Below are positions 34,741 to 46,149 of a DNA stretch of 64,000 nt, piece after piece. The DNA is from Ichthyophis bannanicus (Eukaryota; Chordata; Amphibia; Gymnophiona; Ichthyophiidae), in contig CM066031.1 of the NCBI GenBank assembly GCA_033557465.1, positions 1,665,882,800 to 1,665,946,799 of the forward strand, given 5' to 3'. A program made the translations under genes and the position numbers. Every line of letters begins with the position of its first letter. Position 1 is the first letter of the stretch. The notes beneath the pieces were generated by a model. That model saw only the letters and a program-made list of their open reading frames with translations, had not been told where the DNA came from and did not search any database.

Positions 34741-35252
34741 TTTGTTACTAAAATAGAATTGATTCCTATTTGTTGTATCAAAATTAAATTGTTTAGCTAT
34801 TTCACATGGAGTTGATCCCTCAAGCAGATCCTTCCATGTACTCATGTTTAGACAGAAGGATTTTTTTAGAAGAATAGACTGTGTTTAATGAGCATTTGAC
34901 ACAACTGAAACATGACCTTCCTTCTACTCAGGACTTTCATATCTCCACATTTAGCAGTTTAATCAACATAGGACTGTTCTGTAATCAGAAGAATTCAAAG
35001 CAGAGGCACATTTCTTTATGACATTCAGAAGGTAATTTTAGAAGGCACTGCATAAAGTTACCCGCCATCAACTCTCAAAAGTCATGCATTTTCCATGGCT
35101 TAACGCTTGCGGATGGGCCTTTACATGCAGGTGAAATTATGTAAGTAGGCCGATGGTGCATACGTTTGGTGTGGGCATGGCCAGGAGGGTACAGCATGGT
35201 TAGAGTTTGGACAGAACACAGATTTACACACCCAAGTTCTAAAATACCATAA
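34741..35252. other. No recognised gene; hairpin debris at the right
   Basis: AT-rich to about 35020, then GGTAATTTTAGAAGGCACTG and further hairpin words (TTACATGCAGGTGAAATTAT) into which the next hAT element was inserted. Confidence 0.4.
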
Positions 35253-36249
35253 CCTACATGCAGAGGCGGCCCAAGGGGGGTGCGGGGCCATGTGCGGAGA
35301 CTCGGTGCGGGGCCTCATTTGCATAAGTGGTCTTATTTGCATAAATATTTGCATAATGTTACCATTCACTAACTTTTAGTAAACATGTCTCTTAATGAGT
35401 GTATGGATAAAGAAAGACTAAAAGATTTCTACATTACTATAATCCAGTGCCAACCGCCAGGCACATTAGGAACTACTACAAACGCTGCCCATTTAGAACC
35501 CATAGCAAACCCGCTGTATCCTGACAGCATTACCAGGACTCACAAAGCACCAGACCCTACCTATCAAAAGGAAACACTGCAAATATTAAACCAGTACATT
35601 TCAAAGAATACTGGGGAAAGAGAACAAGTGGCAATGTCAAATAGGAATTACATAAACAGAATACCTCAGCTCAGTTACACATGCAGAACATAGACCATCA
35701 CCAAACAAGGAATCGCAATTTAGAAACAGGAAGGCAATAATTAAACTGGGAACCCCAAAAGCCAAACTTGGAATGTACAACAACACTGTAGAAATAAAAC
35801 TATAAATCAATTTCCTCTTGTACCAAACAAAGCGCAGACGTTAATGATGCACATTTCCCAGAGCTTTCATATTCCAGTTAATAAATTCAAAATAAAGAGA
35901 TATCTTTCTACCTTTTGTGCATTTTTTTTCAGTTGCAATTGCTCCAGCCACTTTCTTCTGGTTTCTTCATGTTTTCTGCTAACTCTCCATCGTCTGCTGT
36001 CCATTTGTCCTTTCTTCTCTCTTCTAGTTTTCTTTCCATCCTCTCTCTCTACATCTGCTTTAACATACTAATCTTTCTCCTTTTGCTCTTTCCTCATTCT
36101 TATTTCATCCACACAAATTTTACCCCTCCATCCTCAATCCCCACTTACTCTCCCAATACCCGGCCAATTGTAGATTTTTCATCCCTCCCACACAAAATAT
36201 TTTTCCCCTCTCCATTTTACTCTCCCAGCCCCATCCCATTCTAATCCTC

Positions 36250-38055
36250 CCCCAACATCAGCTCCCTTCTAGTTCCAGTCTCACCCAGCATCCATTCCCT
36301 TCTAGTCCCTGCATCAGCCCATTTCCAGTCCTAGCTCCCCATCAACCCATTTCCAGTCCTAGCTCCCCCATCCATTTTCAGTCTGAGTCCCTTCATCAGC
36401 TCATTTCAAATCCTAGCCCCCCATCAGCCCATTTCTAGTCATTTCCTAGCCCCACCATCAGCCCATGTCAAATCCTAGCTCCCCTCCACTCAGCCCAATT
36501 CCAGTCCAAGCCCCCCCATGAGCCTACTTCCAGTTCTAGCCCCTCCATGAGTCCATTTCAATTCAAGCCCCCACCACAGCCCATTTCCAATCTTAGCTCC
36601 CCCCCAACAGCCCATTTCCAGTCCTATCCTAGCTGCTCCATCAGCCCATTTTCAGTCCTAGCTCCCTTCCCTCACAGCCCATTTCCATTCCAAGCTCCCT
36701 CCCCATCAGCTATTTGCAGTTCAAGCCTCCCCGTCCACTCAGTCCATTTCCAGTCATAGCAATCCCCCAACCCATTACCAGTCCTAGCCCCCCCATCAAC
36801 CCATTTTCAGTTTAAGCCCCCCCTATAACCCATTACCAGTCCTAACCCCCCCCATCAGCCCACTTCCAGTCTTAACCCCATCAGCCCATTTCCAGTCAGC
36901 CCCCCATAGCCCATTGCCAGTCCTAACCCCCCCCCATCAGCCCACAGCCCATTACCAGTCCTAACCACATCAGCCCACCTCAAGTCCTAACCCCTCCCCA
37001 TCAGCCCATTTCCTGTCCTAGCGCCCCCATAGCCCATTAGCAGTCCTAACCCCCCCATAGCCCATTAGCAATCCTAACCCCCCATCACCCTATTTCCAGA
37101 CAGCCCCCCTCAGCCCACAGCCCATTACCAGTCTTAACCACCCCCCCCAGCCCATTTCCAGTCCTAACCCCCCCATCACCCCATTTCCAGTCAGCCTCCA
37201 TCAACCCCCAGCCCATTACCAGTCTTAACCCCCCCAGCCCATTTCCAGTCCTAACCCCCCCCCACCCCATTTCCAGTCAGCCTCCATCAGCCCCAGCCCA
37301 TTAGCAGTCTTAACCCCCCCCCAACCCATTTCCAGTCCTAACCCCCCTAGCCCATTTCCAGTCCTAACCCCCACCCCTCACCCCATTTCCAGTCAGCCTC
37401 CAACAGCCCCAGCCCAATAGCAGTCATAACCCCCCCGAGCCCATTTCCAGTCCTAACCCCCCCCTAGCACATTTCCAGTCCTAACCCCCCCCCTAGCACA
37501 TTTCCAGTCCTAACCCCCCCAGCACATTTCCAGTCCTAACCCCCCAGCACATTTCCAGTCCTAACCCCCCCCTAGCACATTTCCAGTCCTAACCCCCCCA
37601 GCACATTTCCAGTCCTAACCCCCCAGCACATTTCCAGTCCTAACCCCCCCAAGCACATTTCCAGTCCTGACCCCCCCACCCCATTTCCAGTCAGCCTCCA
37701 TCAGCCACAGCCCATTAGCAGTCTTAAACCCCCCCCAACCCATTTCCAGTCCTAACCGCCCCCCCCTAGCCCATTTCCAGTCCTAACCCCCCCTCACCCC
37801 ATTTCCAGTCAGACTCCATCAGCCCCAGCCCATTAGCAGTCCTAACCCCCCCCCTAGCCCATTTCCAGTCCTAACCCCCCCCCAGCACATTTCCAGTCCT
37901 AACCCCCCCCAGCACATTTCCAGTCCTAACCCCCCCCCCAGCACATTTCCAGTCCTAACCCCCCCCAAGCACATTTCCAGTCCTAACACCCCATCACCCC
38001 ATTTCTAGCCCGCCTACATCAGCCCCCCAGCCCATTACCAGTCTTAACCCCCCCC
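36250..38055. repeat. Telomere-like C-rich minisatellite in hAT copy 2
   Basis: Dozens of units with the core CATTTCCAGTCCTAACCCCC, most 25-30 bp, often separated by CAGCCCATTACCAG or CATCAGCCC. The early units (to about 36750) read CCTAGC; the later units read CCTAACCCCC, and from about 37440 a sub-array AGCACATTTCCAGTCCTAAC is homogenised. The complementary strand has closely spaced GGGGGG(G)TTAGG blocks. Confidence 0.9.
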
Positions 38056-38117
38056 CCCCCTTCCCTTCCCTTCCCTTCCCTTCTCTTCTCTTCTGGCAAA
38101 TTTAAAAAAAAAACAAC

Positions 38118-38478
38118 CTGGCTCTAGCTGCTGCCGCTGCCGCGTCCGTCGCAGCAGCGGCAGAATGGAGTGTCCCGCGGGGCCCCCTCTCCTCGTTGAG
38201 CCCTCTGCAAGGGCTTTCAGATTAGCGAAGGGAGAGTGCTCCCTCGCGTCTCTGTAAAGCCCGCAGGGGCTAATGGGAAATTTCCCATCTGCCCCTTTAG
38301 ACGCGAGGGGCTGATGGGAAATTTCCCATTAGCCCCTGCGGGCTTTACAGAGACGCGAGGGAGCACTCTCCCTTCGCGAATCTGAAAGCCCTTGCAGAGG
38401 GCTCAACGAGGAGAAGGGGCCCCGCGGGACACTCCATTCTGCCGCTGCTGCGACGGACGCGGCAGCGGCAGCAGCCAG
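38118..38478. repeat. 360-bp foldback (inverted repeat) in hAT copy 2
   Basis: Left arm begins near GCTGCTGCCGCTGCCGCGTC (38127) and the right arm, reversed, gives the same word. Arms of about 170-180 bp match almost perfectly, with only scattered differences such as TTAGCG/TTCGCG and CCCTCT/CCTTCT. The centre is GGGAAATTTCCCAT... loop ...ATGGGAAATTTCCC around 38290-38312. It is GC- and CpG-rich, unlike its surroundings. Confidence 0.92.
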
Positions 38479-38610
38479 AGACAGGTTTTTTTTTAAAATG
38501 TAATTAAAAAAAAAAAAAAGCAGAATGTTCTTTGCGCGGGGCCCCCTGAAACGCGGGGCCCTGTGCAAAAAACATTCTTGCTCAATGGACGGGCCGGCCC
38601 TGCCTACATG

Positions 38611-39470
38611 CATTCTTTATACATGTAGGTGTGTGCATTGACACCGTCTCTAGGACTGGTCAGTAGGATCGTGCCTAGATTTTCCACACTTATCTCACTC
38701 CTCATGCCTCTGTTATGTAAAGTATATGCACACTTGTGTGCTTTATAAAATCGTCCTGAAATACAAATGTTGCCATGCACATTAACTCTGCAGGAGTTTA
38801 GAAACTTACTCTCTTGGAGGGCAATTTTATAAAGTCGATATTGCACAATGTGACCACATACACTTATTAATGACTTCTTATAAAATACCGCCCACATAAA
38901 AGTACTTGCGTTGACATGAACATATGTACTTAGCTGATAGGAGTAGTCAGGGATGTGGGCTGGGTGGAGCATGGGCAAAGTTTGCAAGTTCACAAGTTGA
39001 TTATAAATATCTTAATTTACACACATTCTTGCATACCTAATGCACATTCATTTGTATCTGCTATAAAGCAGATGTAAATGTCCTTATCTATATTTGAGGG
39101 GTAATACCTGCTATATATGTTAGCATTGTAGAATGACAAATAGACACCTTTGAGTCTTTATAAAATAGGTGCCTGCTTTCCATCTTATCCTATGCACCCT
39201 GTTCCAAAAGGGTAATTTTATAAAGTCGCCGTTAATTAGCACGCGTTTTCATGTGCATACTTGGCTTTATAAAAGATTAGTGTGAGTGGCAGAGAGCATG
39301 TCTTACGTTAAGGTGTGATGACTTCTTCCAGCCCTAGGCTTGGTGTAAAAGACCGCACCTACTTATTGCAATTGGGTGCAAAAATTATGGAATTCTAAAA
39401 TGTTTATTTATTACGGCTTTAGACATGCTTTGGTAGCAATAAAACATTTGGGGGGGACAATAAAAACATT
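38611..39470. repeat. TTTATAAA-type hairpin MITE remnants
   Basis: At least two diverged pieces beginning GGGCAATTTTATAAAGTCG (38818) and GGGTAATTTTATAAAGTCGC (39211). The second has CACGCGTTTTCATGTGC. Corresponding right ends were not fixed. Confidence 0.5.
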
Positions 39471-39880
39471 TGGGGGGTATTCAGAGGTGGCTGCTAGCGC
39501 TTATAAAGCACATAGCTGTCGCTGCTGAAGACTAACCCTGGATATTCCATGCCACAGCCATATCCAGCCACCGGCACTGAATGTCTGGGGTAGCGGTGAT
39601 ATTGAGCCGCTGCCTGGTTAGCTTCCACGGGTAAAGTTAGGCCAGCTTTTGCCGTGTCTGATTTTATCCGTGGGTTGGTAAATGGGCATTGGCTCAATAT
39701 CGCTGCTGCTCGGTTAGCAACACACGCCTCCTCCGCTTCACCTTGGAACGCCCATGCATCAGGGCATGTAGCGGCTGCACCCATGGATATTCAGCAGCAC
39801 CAGCCACGTTAACTCTGCACTGAATAGCCCACCAACTGGCATTTACGCGGTTTGCAGGTCTGCCATTTAATATCTCCTCA
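39471..39880. repeat. ATATTCA-type hairpin MITE, copy 6
   Basis: GGGTATTCAGAGGTGGC at the left and GGCATTTACGCGGTTTGCAG at the right. Inner complementary words: GGTAAAGTTAGGCCAGC / GCCGTGTCTGATTTTATCC, TGATATTGAGCCGCTGCC / GGCTCAATATCGCTGCTG. Organisation matches copy 3. Confidence 0.6.
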
Positions 39881-40935
39881 TTATCTATAAGGAAGAAAAG
39901 AACTCCATTGTTTAAAAGTAAAGGACTGAACCATCAGAAGATACCAAAAGGCAAAAATAAAAAAAATCAAGTCTGTAAAACTAGAGGACAAACGCTACTG
40001 CTGATCCCAGTATCCCAGGAAAGCATGCTCTGACTACACGCTACCCAATCTCTGCTTATGTGCACGCACACAGTGCAGATACCCGTGATGCAAACCACGC
40101 GTATTCTTTTACTCTAGTCAGTATTTCATAAGAGGTCTTTTATGGGAGTTAGTGGCCATTTATGTGCATCACTGACTAAAATACCAACATTTAGGATTGT
40201 GGTTGGCGTCTAAAATTAGGTTGCTCATTATAAATTTATCCCCATAATGTGCAGGTCTTACATTTCAGAAGAATATTTCTATTTCTAATTTGGTGACTCT
40301 TCAGAACCATGAGGTTTCGTTGCCTCCAGTTTTCTAACTTCTTGCCATGGTTGCTTGACGCTTGACTCTGCCTGGCCGTGCCCTATGACTGACTGTCGTT
40401 ATAGGGATTATACCACATTATGCAATTCAAGCCTGATTGTGATTTATACACTGTCCAACAATTCCCGTACCTTCCTGCTTCTTATCAAATATAGTTAGAA
40501 AAGGCCCAGGTCCTTCCTAGAAAACAATGACAGCCATAAAAAAAAGCTATAATGTAGATCCAGAGAGATATATGGGTAGTCCAACTCCCTAGAAGTGAGG
40601 ATCTGTTGACACTATTGCTCAACCAGAGTTATTGAGACGAGTAACTTCAAACCAAAATTTGCATCATAGCACTAATTATTCTTTCCAGTCGGTTTTCTCC
40701 TACCACTTTCTTCCCACGGGGTTCATGCTAGTTCTCCTACACTCAAAATACCACCGCTATGGTAAAATTTAACAAAGGGCTCCCAGGTGCCCCTGGAAGC
40801 CCTCTTTAACACATTATGGTTTCTGTCCAGTCTTTTGCTGCTTTCAGAAGGACTGCAGCAGCCCCAGCTTCCAGAGCACTGCTCCTGGAATCTGGACAAA
40901 AAAAAGATGTTGCCTTGACAGCAAGACTGTTTTGA
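39881..40935. other. No recognised feature
   Basis: AT-rich, with one hairpin remnant near 40030-40250. No coding signal. Confidence 0.35.
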
Positions 40936-41540
40936 GCCAAAGTCAGGCAGTCAGTGTTCCCAGTAATGAACGAAGAGTGTCTGCATGTTAGCTTCCTATG
41001 TCTTTCATCACAGCAAGCAGGCTGCACAGCTATGGCCCTGTGCGGCCATTTTGGAGCCATGTTTTGCAAACTACAAGCTCTAAGCGGTCTGTTTACTAAA
41101 GCGCAAATGGCTTTTGCAGCTAACAATGGGCAATAGCTGCCAAAAGCCGGTGTTAGCTGCAAACATTCGGCGGCGTATGCAGGAGGCGTCCCCAGCATTT
41201 TCCCTGCAGATACTGCAGAGAAAACGCAAGGAGTATGGATGGCCAGCTTCACGGATGCAGATAATGTCACCCATTGAGGTAACGATAGCTGAATTCGTGA
41301 AGCCTGCAGAAAGTGCTGCTACCACGAGACGTGAATGTCCATGGTAGCTGCTCCAAAACTGGAACACCCTCTCTCCGTCCACATCCTGCCCATTTGATCA
41401 GCCACCACATGAAATACAGCTATGGCGTAAAAAGGCCCACAGTAGCCGTACAGTTGTGGTCAACATTATTGGAACCCTTGCAGTTCAACCCCACAACCTC
41501 TTAACTGGGGAAGCCAAGTTAACTCGTCCTCCTGTTGCCA
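40936..41540. other. Unassigned; MITE word near 41090
   Basis: CGGTCTGTTTACTAAAGCGC marks an end of the TTTACTAAA hairpin family and GGCTTTTGCAGCTAAC / GTTAGCTGCAAAC-like words pair locally. A 154-codon minus-strand frame (41270-40806) resembles nothing known. Confidence 0.35.
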
Positions 41541-41544
41541 TTCA

Positions 41545-42025
41545 GCAAATGGGGAAAGCTTCTCATTCCACTCGGGAAAGCAAGTGAAGACTTACCCCTC
41601 CCTGCAGCAATGGCTCAACACCCATCATCTCCAGCATGGTCTGAGCGCTAACAGCAGTACTGTGTTTTCCAGGACCTTCATATCAACTGGCAGGGGGAAA
41701 GACAGACATTGTGGTGTCTGTCAGAATTTCAAAGATCGACCGCAGATGCCGGAAGTGATTGGGGGGAGCACCAGTCACATCCAGCATCAGCAATCACTCT
41801 CTGAAGTCTGACACATATCACAGATGTTTCTTTACCAACAGAAACATCTGTAATTCCCCCTGCCAGTTGATACGTATGAAGGTCCTGGAAAACACAGAAC
41901 TGTTCGTTATAGCTCAGACCATGCTGGAGATCATTGGCACTGAGCCATTACTGCAAGAGCACTAACTTCCCCAGGCAAAGATTTGCTGGGTGCTATGCAT
42001 TTTCCCCATTTAAGGGGTTAGTGGC
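41545..42025. repeat. Large inverted repeat (foldback)
   Basis: The strongest arms are 41602-41700 and 41854-41955: ATCTCCAGCATGGTCTGAGC, CTGTGTTTTCCAGGACCTTC and ATCAACTGGCAGGGGGA in the left arm are repeated in the reverse complement of the right arm, with small differences. Weaker pairing extends outward to about 41545 and 42025 (AAATGGGGAAA on both sides). Inside the loop, CAGATGTTTC / GAAACATCTG form a second hairpin. No target duplication was recognised. Confidence 0.8.
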
Positions 42026-42245
42026 CAATATCTCCTTAAAAAAGTGCCCAGGACTTTGGACTATATATGCGCACATATTTGACACATAAAAGAATCAAAT
42101 AAAACAAGACCAATTAAAAAAGCAAATATTATAAAAACTGGAACATTGCCAGGACATGATTATTACCAAAACAGAATCTCACACTAAGGAGTTAGAATAC
42201 AAATACTATACTGTACGCCCTCACAAACTCCCTCAAACACCTTAA

Positions 42246-42545
42246 GAGAAAGGCTAAGGGGTATGTTTACTAAACCTTCTTAACGTGCACACTGTGCAAT
42301 TATCATGCGCTAAGGTACCTTAGCGCACGATAATGACGCTTTACGGGGCACAAATGTGCCTTAGCACGCGCTCACACGCGCAGCGGCGCAAACAAGCGCT
42401 GAAGGCGGGGAATGGCTCCCCAGGGGCAGAGAGAAGGGGTCAATGGGTGGAGAGTGGGAGGGGAGAGGCTCCCCGCACACTAACGATGTGAAATCCGAGG
42501 CCAAAACTAACGCAAGTGAAAACCTCGCGTTAGAGCTGATTTAAA
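42246..42545. repeat. TTTACTAAA hairpin MITE with CGCTAAGGTACCTTAGCG core
   Basis: GGGGTATGTTTACTAAACCT at the left, then the palindrome CATGCGCTAAGGTACCTTAG plus CGCACGATAATG around 42303-42335. A CpG-rich interior follows (CACGCGCTCACACGCGCAGC). The right end is not fixed. Confidence 0.5.
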
Positions 42546-43270
42546 GGGAAAAGAAACCATTTCTATCAGCAATGTACAGCAAAACCAGGGAAACCTACAA
42601 AAAAGTGATAAGTGTGATACATGTGCACAGAACAAAAGTGCAAATAAACATTGAAAATGACCCCAACAAAATTAAAAAAAAATCATAATCAAGCTGGGCA
42701 ATAGTGATAGTAATGGGAAACTTCAAAAAACACTCCCAAGAAAGCCCCCCCCCAAAAAAATATGAATTTTGGAAGAGTCTATGCTCCGTCCCCATACAAG
42801 GTGAATGATCCCACAGTGAAATAGCACTAATCAGGGTTTCCCTCTCCATTGGACAGGTTTCCTATGGCATGCCCATGTTCCACAACAGCAGGGCGGGCAT
42901 GTCGGAATGGGCAACTGGACAGATGCTGGGAAAGGGGATACAGAGGGCTGCAGGCGGCACATGCTGTGGTGCAGCTGGGGCACAGTATGGACAAGGCAGA
43001 TGCCTAGGTGGCACTTAGGAATGCTGAAACTGTACAGCAGCCAGACAGCAACTGATGAGGGCCCAACATGGGCACGAGAGTGTTTATCACAGTGTCACAG
43101 GGGATAGTACCCAGCAGGTACCTCCAAGGGCACCGAACATTGGCAGGCGGTGTTGGGGGAAGCGTGGACGTCTATGCAGGCACCCCTACCCCAGAACACG
43201 CACCATAGGCAGCCGCCTATCTGCACACTGCATGGCATGAGACTGTGCACCACCAGCACCACCAGCAGAA
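42546..43270. other. Transition into TG/CA-rich block
   Basis: AT-rich to 42850, then GC-moderate with no recognised motif. The change of texture is visible near 42860. Confidence 0.35.
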
Positions 43271-43276
43271 GGGCAT

Positions 43277-44155
43277 GTCAGCATGGTGGCAGAGGGGTAC
43301 TGGTGGTGGAGGGGGCAGTGCCAGCTGCACCGTGGCCGAACCCTGTTCAGGTGGGTGCCATGCACTGCAACAGACTGGCTCTGGCTGACAAACAGCCATG
43401 GCATTTCTAGGGAATGCAGTGCCTGTGGGGCGCAGCACACACAGACAGTGTGTGCAAGAGCAAGAGGTCACAGATTCAAACCCCAGCCATGGCCCCTGAC
43501 AACCCAGTCCCCATATTTTACGCAGTAATATACCGTGGAAGTAAAGACCAAACCTATAGTGCCAAGAACAGAACCATGAGTCAGCTGCCCATTTTTTACC
43601 CCACAGAGCACAAACACCATACACATGCGCAGTACCTAGAGCAGAGTCTCCCAAGTGCAGTCCTGCAGGGCCACACACCATGCAGATGTAATGCTGTCGC
43701 CAATATGAGGACATGTCAGCATGGTGGTGGAGGGATACTGGTGGTGGAGGGGGCAGTGGCCGCTGCCCACAGCAGACTGTGGCCTAACCCTGCTCGGGTG
43801 GGTGCCGTGCACTGCAACAGACAGGCTCTGGCTGACAAACAGCCATGGCATCTCTAGGGAATGCAGTGCCTCTGTGGCTACAGTGTGGCACAGCACACAC
43901 AGACAGTGTGTTCAAGAGCAAGAGGCCACAGGTTCAAACCCCAGCCATGGCCCCTGACAACCCAGTCCCCATATTTTACGCAGTAATAAACCGTGGAAGT
44001 AAAGACCGAACCTTTAGTGCAGAGAACAGAACCATGCGTCAAACGCCCATATTTTACCCTACAGAGCACAGACACCATACACATGTGCAGTACCTAGAGC
44101 AGAGTCTCCCTAATGCAGTCCTGGAGGGACACACACCATGCAGGAGTCATGTTGT
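43277..44155 (+). repeat. Tandem duplication, 438-bp period, each with a tRNA-like SINE piece
   Basis: GTCAGCATGGTGG occurs at 43277 and 43715, and the following sequence stays collinear (GTACTGGTGGTGGAGGGGGC / GATACTGGTGGTGGAGGGGG; CAACAGACTGGCTCTGGC / CAACAGACAGGCTCTGGC; CATATTTTACGCAGTAATA in both). The second unit runs to about 44155. Each unit contains a B-box-like ATTCAAACCCC or GGTTCAAACCCC (about 43480 and 43935) preceded by a tRNA-like region. The copies differ by small indels, so the duplication is not very recent. Confidence 0.85.
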
Positions 44156-46140
44156 CAGCAATAAAGATGACTGTGCTGCAGTCCCATGTGCCGCCTCCAT
44201 GGTATGCAGATGTACCTCATGCATATACATGAGGGACAGCATGAAAACCCGAATAGTCTGTGGAAAACCAGGACTGGATTTGGGAACCCCCTCCCAGAGC
44301 AGTGGCCAACAGGGGCAGACACACCTGCACCCACAGGCCCCATCATCCAAAGCCACCTGTAGCAGCAGGATGGCGAGCCCTGTGTGAAGCCCCCAATATC
44401 AGCCCCAGCATACGGTAGCAATGCCACACTAAACCTGGCGATATGGCACACATATATCAAAAGGTTGCTAAGATCACTGGCGGACAGGAATCCCGAAGTT
44501 AACCAGAATCTTCCCTTTAGCTGTATCATGCCAACCTCTCTGATGTGTGTGGAGTGTGTATCAGGTCTGGTGTATGACATTGTTTACCACCCTGGGGAGT
44601 GACCACAACAGTATCATGTACCATAGCCATGCCTGTACTGTGCCCAGGACTGGTGAGGTGGCCAGGGCTGCCAAGCACCTCTATTTGCACAGTGCCGTCA
44701 TAGGTGTGGGAGTGTGTGTATGTCCATCCAGTGTGTGGTGGTTTCCCACACCATTCGTAGCCCACACTGTTTGCACTGTGCCCAGTGTTAGTTTGCCGAT
44801 GTGCATAATGAGGAGCAAGGTACTGTGGGTAAAGCATGGACAGGGCTGCCTGGGCAGGATGCATCAGCACAGGGCTCAGGGCAATGTGTGGGACATTGTA
44901 GAGTCTGGCAGCCACCTGCACGGACAGAGTGGCCACAGCACGTCCTGATGGAAAGGCACACCCACCCTGACTGAGCAGTGACCACGGCATGGCTAGGTTC
45001 CCCCATAGTGCCACATAGTATATCATTTAAGTGATATATAGGGGTCCCCTTTTCCGGGGACCAATCACTGACCTAACTGCTTGGTGGGTGTGCACACATC
45101 CCAGTTTTGGGTGTACACAGCTTCCCCAGTAATATGCACTATGGACTAGCTCGCACATTGTTTGCAGTTAGTATGTGTATGGCTGGGACACCTTGCAGGG
45201 TGTGGTGGCTGGGGACTCATTGTGCCCGCTGCTGGTGAATGTCAGATAGTTGTGGGGGGTGGCAGAGCATTTCCAGCCCTACTGTCTGTCCCCTGTTGCT
45301 GTATGGCTGAGTACAGGACTGCCCCCAAGGTTGTGTGTAGCCCTAGCTGGATTGAAGTAGATGGTCCCCTTTACCGACACCATCGCAGGAATGTGGAGCT
45401 GTCGGTGGGAGCCCCAGAGGGCAGTTTGGGTGGTACGAAATAATCCACCAGTGGGCCCATACAGGCGCCCCGCCCCCTGTTACAGAAACCATGTGGCCAT
45501 GGCACCCACACAGAATATGCACTATTCTTGGTGCATCATAGTCCACAAGGGCCAGATGTGACTGGGAAACCAATATGGATGGAGGTGTAGTCTGAGGTGT
45601 GTCTGCAAGGGCACCCTATCTCACACTGTCACTGACGGCGACCTATAGCATAGCATATCCCAGCTATGTCTGGGGCTGTGGACATGGTGCTGGGTGCCCC
45701 ACGTCACCTCAGGGTGGGCACTGTACACACACAATGTGACGGTTTGTAGTCACTCTGTGCCAGTAACACACATGGTTACCACCCCCTACCAGGCTGAGGT
45801 GCTATGGGGGTGCACACAGTCAGTGCCCCCAACCTGGCCGAGGTGCTGTGGGGGTGCATACCCCATCCTGTGATCTTTTGTGGACTGCTGATATGCATGT
45901 GCAGTGCATCATGGGTATGTGTGGGTTAACCCTAACCTGATAACCACAGCAGTTGGTGTGGAGACCTGCAGTCCTTCTGTAGCCTGCCAGGGGCCCGGGT
46001 GTGGCCATACAGGTGTAGCCCACTGGTACATCACTGTCTGTGTGGCAGAGGTAATGGGTGTGAACCCACAGTGGGGTCAGTTGATAGGGCTGTCTGAGGC
46101 ATAGCGTTGTTTAATGTTTGATTAGTGCGGCCAGCAAAAA
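44156..46140. other. TG/CA-rich sequence without recognised genes
   Basis: Short open frames on both strands have no domain similarity that I can see. A 45-bp duplication lies at about 45790-45870 (GAGGTGCTATGGGGGTGCA and GAGGTGCTGTGGGGGTGCA). I searched both strands for Harbinger transposase words and found none. Confidence 0.4.
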
Positions 46141-46149
46141 CACCCTCAG

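Larger units (their letters stand above)
35261..38602. mobile_element. Non-autonomous hAT element (copy 2), 3342 bp
   Basis: Left terminus CAGAGGCGGCCCAAGGG; right terminus reversed CAGGGCCGGCCCGTCC. The flanks are a perfect 8-bp duplication, CCTACATG at 35253-35260 and 38603-38610. From 35280 the left part matches copy 1 (4041-5881) closely in order: TTTGCATAAATATTTGCATA, CAACCGCCAGGCACATTAG, and on. The interior is then a C-rich minisatellite (about 36.25-38.05 kb), a TTCCC run (38061-38095) and a long foldback. No transposase is encoded, so an autonomous hAT elsewhere must have moved it. Confidence 0.93.

Noticed and set aside
37440..37680. True interstitial telomere repeat
   Set aside because: CCTAACCC occurs once per 25-30-bp unit inside a longer motif, not as a (CCCTAA)n array.
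40806..41270. 154-aa minus-strand open frame
   Set aside because: No recognisable motif; overlaps hairpin-repeat words.
43217..43714. Minus-strand 165-aa frame as transposase partner of Myb-like gene 1
   Set aside because: No Harbinger nuclease motif (no D-C-T-H or S-T-H-D pattern) on either strand between 43 and 47 kb.
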